Shown: positions 8,853 to 17,176 of the stretch, in pieces
Numbering within the stretch: position 1 is the first letter of the stretch
Layout of the letters: each line of letters opens with the position of its first letter
Assembly: GCF_029937755.1 (NCBI RefSeq)
Contig: NZ_JAPYPG010000003.1
Coordinates: forward strand, 186,001-250,000
DNA from: Henriciella sp.
GTDB taxonomy: Bacteria; Pseudomonadota; Alphaproteobacteria; Caulobacterales; Hyphomonadaceae
DNA length: 64,000 bases
Direction: 5' to 3'
Position numbers and translations under genes: made by a program
The notes under the pieces: model-generated
Told to the model about the DNA's origin: nothing
What the model saw: only the letters and a program-made list of their open reading frames with translations
The model's database searches: none

Positions 8853-8867
8853 TTAACAGAGTGCTAA
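8853..8867. promoter_or_regulatory. Possible CtrA-type box upstream of the membrane pair
   Basis: TTAA-CAGAGTG-CTAA matches the CtrA pattern TTAA-N7-TTAA with one mismatch, about 65 bases upstream of the 8788 start. Further TTAAC sequences occur nearby. It is a short pattern, so chance occurrence is quite possible. Confidence 0.3.
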
Positions 8868-8938
8868 ACACGAAAAGCCGTCAGCAAGCCCCCATGAGAG
8901 GGCCTTTGACTTCCTTCGGTTTTTTCGCGTGAGAGGCG

Positions 8939-8957
8939 AGCTTTCTTACGGAAAGCT
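8939..8957. terminator. Hairpin just past the c-di-GMP gene stop
   Basis: AGCTTTC (8939-8945) and GAAAGCT (8951-8957) form a perfect 7-bp hairpin directly downstream of the minus-strand GGDEF/EAL gene. There is no adjacent T tract; a weak terminator or 3' stabiliser. Confidence 0.3.
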
Positions 8958-8961
8958 AATG

Positions 8962-11319
8962 TTACGAGGCTTCAGCGAGCCGGGCTAACACGCTTCCATC
9001 CTCAGCCAGCGGCGCCGGACGGCTGAGAAGATAGCCCTGTAATTCGTTACATTTCGCCTGAAGCAATTGCAGGGCCTGCGCTTCGGTCTCGACGCCCTCT
9101 GCCACCACCGGAATGGACAGGCTTGAGCCAAGCCGCAGGATCGCATCGACGATGGCAAGGGCCTTCTTGTCGCTCTCCATTGAGAGGATGAAGGACTTGT
9201 CGATCTTGATGCGGTCGAACGGGAATTGCTGGACGAAGCGCATCGAGGAATACCCCGTCCCGAAATCGTCGAGGGCCACCTGCACGCCAAGCTTTTTCAA
9301 CTGTTCGAGGATGCGGGCCGCAACCATGGTGTTCTGGATAAGCGCGGTCTCGGTAATCTCGAGCTCGAGACGGTGGGCCGGCAGGCCGCTCTTGCGGAGC
9401 GCATCACGCACAGTGGCGTAAAGGCCTGGGTCCATGAACTGGCGTGCCGATAGATTGACCGAGACGCTGACCTTCTCCGTCCACTTCGCGGCGGCCTCAC
9501 ACGCGGTATAGATAGACCAGCGGCCTATGTCCTGAATGATCAGACTCTGCTCGGCAATATCGATGAATTCCCCCGGCTGGACGAGGCCATGGCCTGGCCT
9601 ATTCCAGCGGATCAGCGCCTCATAGCCCAGAACCTTGCGGGTCTTCGAACAAACCTTGGACTGGTAATACAGCACGAATTCTTCCTCGCGCACGGCCCGT
9701 TCGAGATCCGCCTCAAGGGTGCGCTTTGCCTCCGACTGCGCGTGAAGCTCTTCATCATAAAACCGCACATCAGGATGATCGGGGTCCTTGGCGACATATA
9801 GCGCCCTGTCAGCGGCCTTCAGGAGTGCCGCCGGGTCTTCCCACATTTGCGCAGAGGCAATGCCGATGCTTGCCCCGCACTTGATGGCAACGGCGCCGTA
9901 GCGGATGGGCTCTGACAGAATGGATACAGTTTTCGCGGCCAGGTCCAGCAGCGCGTCGACGTTCTCTCCATCCGGGTAGAGAACAGCAAACTCATCCCCC
10001 CCGAGCCGGCCGACCAGCGCGCCTTCACCAAACGCGGCCTCTAGGCGGCTCGCCGTTTTGATCAGCACAGCATCACCCGCCTCATGCCCGAACTGGTCGT
10101 TCACATCCTTGAACTTGTCCAGATCCACCAGAAAGACACTGAAGTTTCTTGCTGTCGGCGCATGAGCGGCTGTGCGCTCCTGCAGGGCCTTCTGGAAGGC
10201 CGTCCTGTTCGGTAATTCGGTCAGTTGATCGAGATAGGCCAGCCGGCGGATATGCGCCTCATTGCGGATGCGCTCACGCAAATCGTAAAGACTGACGGCC
10301 ACAAGGCCCCGCTCTTCATCCTCCAGATCCCGCACGCTCAGGTCCACCGGGACGTCTTCACTGCCGATATCAAGATGGTGCTCGCTCACGGCCGAACTTG
10401 CTGCCGCCATCGGATCGAGGCCGATCAGGTCACTGGCGGTTTCACCCGCAAGCGCTTCCTTGGATGTCCCAAAGAGGATGGCTGCGGCGTCATTGGCCTC
10501 AACAATGCGTCCATCGTCACGAACAATCAGGATCGCTTCCGACGCCGCATTGACGAGGAGCGACATCTTGCGCTCTTCACGAAAGCGCAGACGCGCAATC
10601 AGCTTGTCGCCAAAGGCTGCCACAAAGGCCGCAAAGAGAATGATCCCGACCCCCAGTATGACCCACACGCCCAGTGTTGCCTGCGCTATCTCCCAGCTCG
10701 CAGGCGTGAAATTGCGCATGGGAATGATGGTCATCGCCGTCATTCCGATAAAATGAACGGAGAGGGTTGCCGCCATTGAGGTCGCAAGAGCCAGCAAGTT
10801 CCGGTTCCGGCTCGTGGTGCTGAGCAGGAAATAGGTCATCGCAAAAAAGCCGAAGGTGAAGGCCACAGACGCGATCACGTAGGCGAGATCGAACTCGATA
10901 AGGGCCGCAGCCTTGAGAGCGCCGACGCCAAAATAGTGCATCGCGCTGACCGTCACGGTCGCGATAAGGGCGCAGGCTGCCCGCTTCAGGGCTGTCATGG
11001 AGGAAATCAGCATCTGGCTGGTGACCAGGAACCCGGCCATCGCGATCAGGGCCGAAGCAAGGGTTGTCAGCCCGTCAAAGTGCAACACGAATCCCGGGCG
11101 GAAACCGAGCATCGCAACAAAGTGCGTCGCCCATATCCCCAGCGCCGTGACAATGCCCGACAGGCCGGCCCATAATTGCTTGCGCAAGTGTGTTTCCGCC
11201 AGAACGCCGCGATGATAGACAATCACCGAACAGACCGAACCTGTCGCCAGAACGAGCACAGCCGCAAGGACATAGAAAAGGTTGTGCGCGCCGGTCACGC
11301 ATGAATACACTTGATACAT
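8962..11319 (-). CDS. MHYT-PAS-GGDEF-EAL c-di-GMP signalling protein
   Basis: A 785-residue integral membrane protein that probably makes and/or degrades cyclic di-GMP. The N-terminal 240 residues form a seven-helix MHYT sensor with the repeated motifs ATHFVAM, SAMHYFGV and SVHFIGM, thought in this family to bind metal or diatomic gas. A PAS-like segment (about 252-345) follows. The GGDEF domain has the intact motif at 440-444 (RLGGDEF). The usual RxxD inhibitory site is replaced by GEGA (431-434), so product feedback through that site is not expected. The EAL domain retains the expected catalytic residues: E567, N622, E654, D684-D685, K705 and E741. Both activities are therefore plausible. 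It is a single-gene unit. Confidence 0.95.
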   Translation of the reverse strand: MYQVYSCVTGAHNLFYVLAAVLVLATGSVCSVIVYHRGVLAETHLRKQLWAGLSGIVTALGIWATHFVAMLGFRPGFVLHFDGLTTLASALIAMAGFLVTSQMLISSMTALKRAACALIATVTVSAMHYFGVGALKAAALIEFDLAYVIASVAFTFGFFAMTYFLLSTTSRNRNLLALATSMAATLSVHFIGMTAMTIIPMRNFTPASWEIAQATLGVWVILGVGIILFAAFVAAFGDKLIARLRFREERKMSLLVNAASEAILIVRDDGRIVEANDAAAILFGTSKEALAGETASDLIGLDPMAAASSAVSEHHLDIGSEDVPVDLSVRDLEDEERGLVAVSLYDLRERIRNEAHIRRLAYLDQLTELPNRTAFQKALQERTAAHAPTARNFSVFLVDLDKFKDVNDQFGHEAGDAVLIKTASRLEAAFGEGALVGRLGGDEFAVLYPDGENVDALLDLAAKTVSILSEPIRYGAVAIKCGASIGIASAQMWEDPAALLKAADRALYVAKDPDHPDVRFYDEELHAQSEAKRTLEADLERAVREEEFVLYYQSKVCSKTRKVLGYEALIRWNRPGHGLVQPGEFIDIAEQSLIIQDIGRWSIYTACEAAAKWTEKVSVSVNLSARQFMDPGLYATVRDALRKSGLPAHRLELEITETALIQNTMVAARILEQLKKLGVQVALDDFGTGYSSMRFVQQFPFDRIKIDKSFILSMESDKKALAIVDAILRLGSSLSIPVVAEGVETEAQALQLLQAKCNELQGYLLSRPAPLAEDGSVLARLAEAS

Positions 11320-11514
11320 TGTGACAGGCTGTAGATTTACATGGTGTACGCAGTATTAAAAAAGCTGCTATTTATCCGGCGGTTAACAGCATTTGAACAG
11401 AAAGTATAAAATTCCTGTTTCTCTGCACATCCCACCTGACGGACCATGCAAAAGCGATCTTCCGTCGCCGGACGAAGGGCATTGAGGGGAGCCGGTAGGC
11501 TTTGTCAGAAAAAA

Positions 11515-11590
<76 letters not shown>

Positions 11591-11663
11591 GCCGTTTGAA
11601 GAACAGGCGACATAATCGCTCTTGAAGCAAAAGGCAAACGGCCTTTTCAGGTCGGATATTACG

Positions 11664-12398
11664 TCAGATTTTGTAGTCGGGCAGCGAAGCGAAGGCCGCC
11701 TTGAGCGCTTCGCCCCAATTGTCCGAAATGACGTTGAAATAAGGATCGTCTTCCTCGATGCGCCGTTCCGCCTTCACCTCGAGACTGTCGGTCTCGTAAA
11801 GCAGTAGGTCGAGCGGCAGACCGACGGAGAGATTGGCTTTTATCGTGGAGTCGAAGGAAACCATCATGAGTTTGACCGCTGCCTCGAAACTCATGTCCGC
11901 ATCATAGGCACGAACGAGAATCGGGCGGCCATACTTGGTTTCGCCGATCTGGAAGAAGGGCGTCTCGTTACTCGCCTCGACGAAATTGCCTTCCGGATAG
12001 ATCATGAACAGGCGTGGCGGCGCGCCCTTGATCTGTCCACCCAGGATGATCGTGGCCTTGAAAGGCGACTGGGCATCCGGCCCCTGGCTCGGCGCGCTTT
12101 CGCTGATCACGTCGCGCAGCACCTTGCCGACCGTCCGGGCCGCCTGGAACATGGACGGCACTTCGAGGATCGACGGATTTCGCTCTTCGGGTGCCTTGGT
12201 GCGCTCATCAAGCATGCTGACAACAGCCTGGGTTGTCGCCAGATTGCCGGCCGTCATCATCACGATGACCCGTTCCCCCGGCACCTGCCAGGTGAACATC
12301 TTGGGATACTTCGAAATATTGTCGACGCCGGCATTGGTCCGGGTATCCGACATGAAGACAAGACCCCGGTTGAGGCGTAACCCGACGCAATACGTCAT
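11664..12398 (-). CDS. Anbu-type proteasome-like peptidase
   Basis: A 244-residue Ntn-hydrolase related to HslV and proteasome beta subunits. The start MTYCVGLRLNRGLVFMSDTRT would expose Thr2 as the nucleophile after Met removal. The strand GLVFMSDTR and the MMTAGNLATTQAVVS region match the Anbu (ancestral beta-subunit) family. Its length and genomic context are typical: transglutaminase-like, alpha-E and ATP-grasp genes precede it on the same strand, and its start abuts the transglutaminase stop. Published Anbu proteins form helical or ring assemblies with weak or unknown peptidase activity. Its physiological substrate here is unknown. Confidence 0.92.
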   Translation of the reverse strand: MTYCVGLRLNRGLVFMSDTRTNAGVDNISKYPKMFTWQVPGERVIVMMTAGNLATTQAVVSMLDERTKAPEERNPSILEVPSMFQAARTVGKVLRDVISESAPSQGPDAQSPFKATIILGGQIKGAPPRLFMIYPEGNFVEASNETPFFQIGETKYGRPILVRAYDADMSFEAAVKLMMVSFDSTIKANLSVGLPLDLLLYETDSLEVKAERRIEEDDPYFNVISDNWGEALKAAFASLPDYKI

Positions 12399-13202
12399 CT
12401 ATTGCTGTTGCACCTGCACTGACACATCCAACCCCTCCTGAGCTGGTCCGAACATCAGTCCGGACACGGGTGCTGCGTCGAGATAATCGAGACCAGTGGC
12501 CACCGCGACGTATTTTTCGTCCGGCGAGATGGCATTGGAGACGTCGAATCCGACCCAGCCCAAGCCTTCAACATACGCTTCCGCCCAGGCATGGGAAGCG
12601 TCCTGTTGCACACGGTCGGTCATCATCAGATAGCCGCTGACATAGCGGGCGGGAAAACCGAGCAGGCGCGCGCACGCCAGGAAGACATGGGTATGGTCCT
12701 GACAGACGCCATGGCAAGCCGCAGCGGCCTCTTCAGCGCTCGTCTGTGCATCCGTGTGACCGGACTCGTAGGCGATCTCCTGTCCGATCAGCGCCATCAG
12801 GCCATGCAGGCGGGCAACGTCATCGTTGAAATCGTCGCCAAGGCCCCGCGCGAGCTTTCGCAATGTCGGCCCCGGCGCCGTCAGGGGTGTCTTCCGGCGG
12901 TAGAGCCAGAGCGGCGTCCATCCGCCATGCCCCCCGATAATGCCGGCCTGATCCTGCGTTTCGACCTCGCCCTCCGCATGGATCACGAGCTCGCGGGCCT
13001 CGTCGGAAACGCTGATGAGCTGCGTCTGGTTGTTGAACTGGTCAACGAAAGTCGCCTCTTCCTTGCCGCCCTCCAGGCTGATCGACCAATTGGTCACAAT
13101 CTGCCCCTGGCGCGACTTGGGTGTCAGGCGGACCTGTTGCAGCGCGTAACTCACCGGGTGGGCAAAGTGGTAGCGGGTCTGGTGGGCGATCTTCAGGCGC
13201 AT
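12399..13202 (-). CDS. Transglutaminase-like cysteine protease family protein (Anbu operon)
   Basis: A 267-residue protein with the bacterial transglutaminase-like N-terminal region followed by a transglutaminase-core domain. The triad is visible: Cys167 in HGVCQDHTHVF, His204 in ASHAWAEAY and Asp220 in WVGFDVSN. In this superfamily such a triad cleaves peptide or amide bonds, or crosslinks. It has no signal peptide. It sits between the alpha-E gene (15-bp gap) and the Anbu gene (no gap), the standard operon order. Confidence 0.92.
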   Translation of the reverse strand: MRLKIAHQTRYHFAHPVSYALQQVRLTPKSRQGQIVTNWSISLEGGKEEATFVDQFNNQTQLISVSDEARELVIHAEGEVETQDQAGIIGGHGGWTPLWLYRRKTPLTAPGPTLRKLARGLGDDFNDDVARLHGLMALIGQEIAYESGHTDAQTSAEEAAAACHGVCQDHTHVFLACARLLGFPARYVSGYLMMTDRVQQDASHAWAEAYVEGLGWVGFDVSNAISPDEKYVAVATGLDYLDAAPVSGLMFGPAQEGLDVSVQVQQQ

Positions 13203-13217
13203 TCGGCTGTCTGTCCC

Positions 13218-14159
13218 TTACGCATAGAAGCGGTAGTCCTTTTCGATCTGCAGGCCGAGCGAATTGTTGGCCTGGAGGATGGACTGGATGAATTCGTGCA
13301 AGCCGCCCTGGAAGATGGTCTCGATATCGGTCGAGGTCAGCCGGTTCAGCGTCTCGGCGCAGAGCTCCATACAGGGCCTGGCCTCCCCATACTCGGTCTC
13401 CAGATAGCCCAGGTTCCGGGCGAGGTTCAGGTAGCAGAAAGCGATGGAGCGCGGCAGGCGCCGGTCGAGGATCAGGAATTCCGCGATCGCGCGCGGGCCC
13501 GACTCCTTGTTCAGCCAGGCGAAGCTTCGCTCAGCAGCGGCGGACCGCAAGATGGCTTCCCACTGGTAATTGTCGATGGTCGTCCCGACCATGGAGACCG
13601 ATGGCAGCAGGACATAGTATTTCACGTCGAGAATCCGGGCGACATTGTCGCTGCGCTCGAGAAAGGTCCCGATGCGGCAGAAATTGAAGATGTCATTGCG
13701 CAGCATCGTTCCATGCAGCGCCCCGCGAACCTGCGCGCTCTGCTGACGGATCAGTTCCAGCACGTCCGGAAGGTCGGTTTCCTTGACCGGGCGGGCCAGC
13801 GCATCCTTGAGCTTCATCCAGGTATCATTGACCGCTTCCCACACCTCCCGTGTCAGCGCCACGCGGACCATACGGGCATTGAAGCGGGCCGCTTCCACCA
13901 CCGACATCACACTGGAAGGGTTGGACCGGTCGCGCAGAAGGAAATCGATCACCGAATTTCGGTCGACCGTTTCGTGACGCTCAGAGTATATCCGCTTCAC
14001 ATTTGCGGTCTCGAGGACCGAATCCCATTCGGCATGCTCCTCGGCGGCCCGCGTCATCGTCATGCGTGAGCCAGCCTCGATCAGGCGTGCATTATTCGCG
14101 CTGCGTTCGAGATAGCGGCACATCCAGAACAGGCCGCCAGCTGTCTTTCCGAGCATCAT
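13218..14159 (-). CDS. Alpha-E domain protein (DUF403, Anbu operon)
   Basis: A 313-residue all-helical protein beginning MMLGKTAGGLFWMCRYLERSANNARL, the typical alpha-E (DUF403) start. It carries the repeated ERSDNVARILD-like motifs of that family. Function is not established; it almost always accompanies the circularly permuted ATP-grasp protein and may be its partner or peptide substrate carrier. Its ATG overlaps the ATP-grasp stop by 4 bases (ATGA), which indicates translational coupling. An alternative ATG lies one codon downstream. Confidence 0.92.
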   Translation of the reverse strand: MMLGKTAGGLFWMCRYLERSANNARLIEAGSRMTMTRAAEEHAEWDSVLETANVKRIYSERHETVDRNSVIDFLLRDRSNPSSVMSVVEAARFNARMVRVALTREVWEAVNDTWMKLKDALARPVKETDLPDVLELIRQQSAQVRGALHGTMLRNDIFNFCRIGTFLERSDNVARILDVKYYVLLPSVSMVGTTIDNYQWEAILRSAAAERSFAWLNKESGPRAIAEFLILDRRLPRSIAFCYLNLARNLGYLETEYGEARPCMELCAETLNRLTSTDIETIFQGGLHEFIQSILQANNSLGLQIEKDYRFYA

Positions 14160-15583
14160 GATTCAAGCACCCAGGTATCTTTTGTGCCGCCGCCCTGGCT
14201 CGAATTCACAACCAGCGAGCCTTTCTTGAGCGCGACACGTGTCAGCCCGCCCGGCGTAATGTCGACGCCTTTCGGCGACACCAGAACGAAAGGACGCAGA
14301 TCAACATGGCGCGGGGCAAGGCCCTTGGACGTGAAAATCGGCACCGTGGAAAGCGACAGCGTCGGCTGCGCGATATAGCCATCCGGCTTGGCCTGCAGCT
14401 TCTTCCGGAAATCGGCGATGTCCTTCTTCGTCGCTGCCGGGCCGACCAGCATGCCATACCCGCCTGAGCCGTGAACTTCCTTCACAACGAGGTCGGGCAG
14501 GTTATCGAGCACATAGGCCAGAGAATCCGGCTCAGAGCACCGCCAGGTCGGCACATTCGGCAGCTTCGCCTTCTCGCCTGTGTAGAACTCCACGATGTCC
14601 GGCATGTAGGAATAGATCGCCTTGTCATCGGCAATGCCGGTGCCGGGGGCGTTGGCGATCGTGATGCCCCCTGCCCTGTAGATGTCGAGAATACCCGGAA
14701 CACCGAGGACCGACTCCGGATTGAAGTTCAGCGGATCGAGAAAGTCGTCATCCACGCGGCGGTAGAGGACGTCGACCGGTGTGTAGCCCTGCGTTGTCCG
14801 CATGGCGACACGGCCATCCACGACGCGCAGATCATGCCCCTCGACCAGCTCCGCGCCCATCTCGTCGGCGAGGAAGGAATGCTCGAAATAAGCCGAGTTG
14901 TGAATGCCCGGCGTCAGCACAGCGATGACCGGCCGCCCTGTGCAGGCCGGTGGGGCGCAGGCTTCAAGCGAACGGCGCAGCCGCTTGGGATAGGTGGAGA
15001 CAGGGCGGACCTTGTTCTTGATGAAGAGATCCGGAAACATCTCGAACATCGTCTCCCGGTTCTCCAGCATGTAGGAGACCCCGGATGGCGTGCGGGCATT
15101 GTCCTCCAGCACAAAGAACTCGTTCTCGCCGGTGCGCACGATATCGGTCCCGACAATGTGGGTGTAGATGCTGCCCGGTGGCTCAACGCCAATCATCTCG
15201 GGCAGATAAGCCACATTCTCGCTGATCATCTCGCGCGGCACACGCCCGGCGCGAAGGATCTCCTGACGGTGATAGATATCGTGCAGGAAAGCATTCAGGG
15301 CCCGCACCCGCTGCTCGATGCCTTCAGAAAGCGTCTGCCACTCGCGCGCGGAAAGAATGTGCGGGACGATGTCGAACGGGATCAGCCGTTCATTCGCTTC
15401 CTCGCGGCCATAGACATTGAACGTGATGCCTGTGCGCCGGAAAGCATGCTCGGCATCTTTCGCCTTGCGTTTCAGGCGTCTTGTATCCTCGCCCTCAAAC
15501 CAGTTGCAGTAATTTACATATGGATCACGCGGGGTGTCCCCGCGGCCGAACATCTCATCAAATGGGTCAGGTTTACTGGACAT
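14156..15583 (-). CDS. Circularly permuted ATP-grasp protein (Anbu operon)
   Basis: A 475-residue member of the circularly permuted ATP-grasp type 2 family (DUF404/DUF407). Typical segments are VLEDNARTPSGVSYMLENRE, RAGGITIANAPGTGIADDK and VKEVHGSGGYGMLVGP. ATP-grasp enzymes join a carboxylate to an amine through an acyl-phosphate, so this one probably makes a peptide-like modification that the operon's transglutaminase-like and Anbu proteins could process (inference). It is the first gene of the four-gene unit; the ATG at 15583 gives the expected family N terminus (MSSKPDPFDEMFG). Confidence 0.92.
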   Translation of the reverse strand: MSSKPDPFDEMFGRGDTPRDPYVNYCNWFEGEDTRRLKRKAKDAEHAFRRTGITFNVYGREEANERLIPFDIVPHILSAREWQTLSEGIEQRVRALNAFLHDIYHRQEILRAGRVPREMISENVAYLPEMIGVEPPGSIYTHIVGTDIVRTGENEFFVLEDNARTPSGVSYMLENRETMFEMFPDLFIKNKVRPVSTYPKRLRRSLEACAPPACTGRPVIAVLTPGIHNSAYFEHSFLADEMGAELVEGHDLRVVDGRVAMRTTQGYTPVDVLYRRVDDDFLDPLNFNPESVLGVPGILDIYRAGGITIANAPGTGIADDKAIYSYMPDIVEFYTGEKAKLPNVPTWRCSEPDSLAYVLDNLPDLVVKEVHGSGGYGMLVGPAATKKDIADFRKKLQAKPDGYIAQPTLSLSTVPIFTSKGLAPRHVDLRPFVLVSPKGVDITPGGLTRVALKKGSLVVNSSQGGGTKDTWVLES

Positions 15584-15730
15584 AAATGGCGCGCCGGCTG
15601 CTCCTCTACCTTCTTCGGTGTGATCGTGCCGCGCTGGCTCTCAGCAAGCAAAATCGTTTCTCTACAACGCGCATGGTTGACTGTAAGTGCCCAAAAAATA
15701 GGCGCAACTCAAGCAAGTGCTCCAATCGCC

Positions 15731-15738
15731 ATGGTTAA
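15731..15738. promoter_or_regulatory. CtrA half-site-like sequence between the Anbu operon and GT4 gene
   Basis: ATGGTTAA is the complement of TTAACCAT, the CtrA half-site. It lies in the 261-bp divergent region, 107 bases before the glycosyltransferase start. Only one half-site is present, so this is a weak hint. No gene is seen in the rest of the gap. Confidence 0.25.
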
Positions 15739-15844
15739 TGGCCTGTGATTCGGTCTCAACGCGTGTGCTTTCCGCGCAACACCACCATGACGCGATGGTG
15801 TGCCCGCATGCAACCGTTTAGCGTGTCCTTGCGTTGGGCCGATC

Positions 15845-17170
15845 ATGACAGAGCTGCAACGTACACACCAAGCCGCGCCGGTTGAGGGGCCGCCAGAACA
15901 GCCGCCCCTCGAAGTCGCCTTGCTGACCTGGGAATATCCCCCCATTCCCTCGGCAAAGGGCCGCGTTGCCTGTGAGGTGGCCCATGGTCTCGCCCAGCAC
16001 GGCGCGAATGTCCGCGTCTTCACGATGGACCGTGAAGACCGGGTCCGCACGGATAATGAGCGTATTGAGGTCATTGGCTGCGCGAACCGGATAACCGGGC
16101 TTCGCCGCCTGATGAGACATGTGCCAGGGCTCGACCATATCGCAGCGGCTGCAGCTTTTCGCGAGCGCGTCCATGAAGAACATGACCGCCGCCCCTTCGA
16201 CCTGATCGAGGCGGCCAATCACCGGGCGCCGGCCGCCATGCTGATGGATTGCGGCCTGCCCATGGTGATCCGCAATGGCTCCCCTTACGCTCTCGACGCT
16301 GCCGAGCAGAGCGGCACGCTGAACCGCCTGTCCGCAGCGGTTGCGAGCGGACTGGAAGCCCGCTGCGTTGCGAAATCAGACGCCGTCATTTCCAATAGCC
16401 GTGCCCATGCCGGGATGATCAAGGACTGGTACGACATCAAGCCGGGGCACTTTCATCAGGTGACGCCGCTTTCCGTCTCGCCGGGCCTGGACCGTCAGGG
16501 CCGCAAGGCGCCCTATCCGCCAGCGCATGCGAAACTTCGCATGGCACGGATCGGCAATGCCAGTATCCGCTCAGGCTTCACCGAGACGCTGCTTGGCTTT
16601 GACGAAACGCTTCGCCAGCTTCGCACCGAGGGCAAAGCCCTGCCGGAGCTTCACCTGATCGGCCTTCAGACTGGTGATCTTGAACATGTTCTGGACATTC
16701 TGGATCTCGATGCCGAGACACCAGCGCAAATCTTCAACCATGGCCGCCTGCCGGATCACGCAATGGGCCATGTGCTGGCGCGTTGCCACTTCGTGATCGC
16801 TGCCTCACGTTACCAGTCGTTCGGGTCGGTCTATCATGAGGCTGCCGCCTTTGGCCGCCCGCTCATCGCCTGCGCCGAGGATCCGATCGCACGGGATTTC
16901 ATCCGCCGTCACGATTGCGGTGTCATGGCCGACGCCTGCACGCCGGAAGAGATCGCCCGTACCGTCCTCGCGCTGTTCGAAGACCGGGAAATGCAGCTTG
17001 CCTGCCGTCATGCCGGTCTGGAGCATGCCGCGACCTGGTCACGCGAAGCGCTCGGCGCCCGGACGATCCAAGCCTATCGCCGCGCAATGAACCTCTCGGA
17101 AATCGAGCTTCCCGGTCTCAAGCCGGCTCGCGAAACCGGTCTCGTCAGAAATCGCTACGCGCGGGGCTAA
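15845..17170 (+). CDS. GT4-type glycosyltransferase
   Basis: A 441-residue GT-B fold glycosyltransferase. The N-terminal segment VALLTWEYPPIPSAKGRVACEVAHGLAQHG is the acceptor-side glycine-rich entry typical of GT4, and the donor-side motif is SFGSVYHEAAAFGRPLIACAED. A GTG at 15800 would add 15 unconserved residues, so ATG 15845 is preferred although its ribosome site is weak. It starts divergently from the Anbu operon and ends 6 bp before the convergent epimerase gene. Donor and acceptor sugars are unknown. A role linked to the Anbu operon is possible but only by position. Confidence 0.85.
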   Translation: MTELQRTHQAAPVEGPPEQPPLEVALLTWEYPPIPSAKGRVACEVAHGLAQHGANVRVFTMDREDRVRTDNERIEVIGCANRITGLRRLMRHVPGLDHIAAAAAFRERVHEEHDRRPFDLIEAANHRAPAAMLMDCGLPMVIRNGSPYALDAAEQSGTLNRLSAAVASGLEARCVAKSDAVISNSRAHAGMIKDWYDIKPGHFHQVTPLSVSPGLDRQGRKAPYPPAHAKLRMARIGNASIRSGFTETLLGFDETLRQLRTEGKALPELHLIGLQTGDLEHVLDILDLDAETPAQIFNHGRLPDHAMGHVLARCHFVIAASRYQSFGSVYHEAAAFGRPLIACAEDPIARDFIRRHDCGVMADACTPEEIARTVLALFEDREMQLACRHAGLEHAATWSREALGARTIQAYRRAMNLSEIELPGLKPARETGLVRNRYARG

Positions 17171-17176
17171 GCGTCG

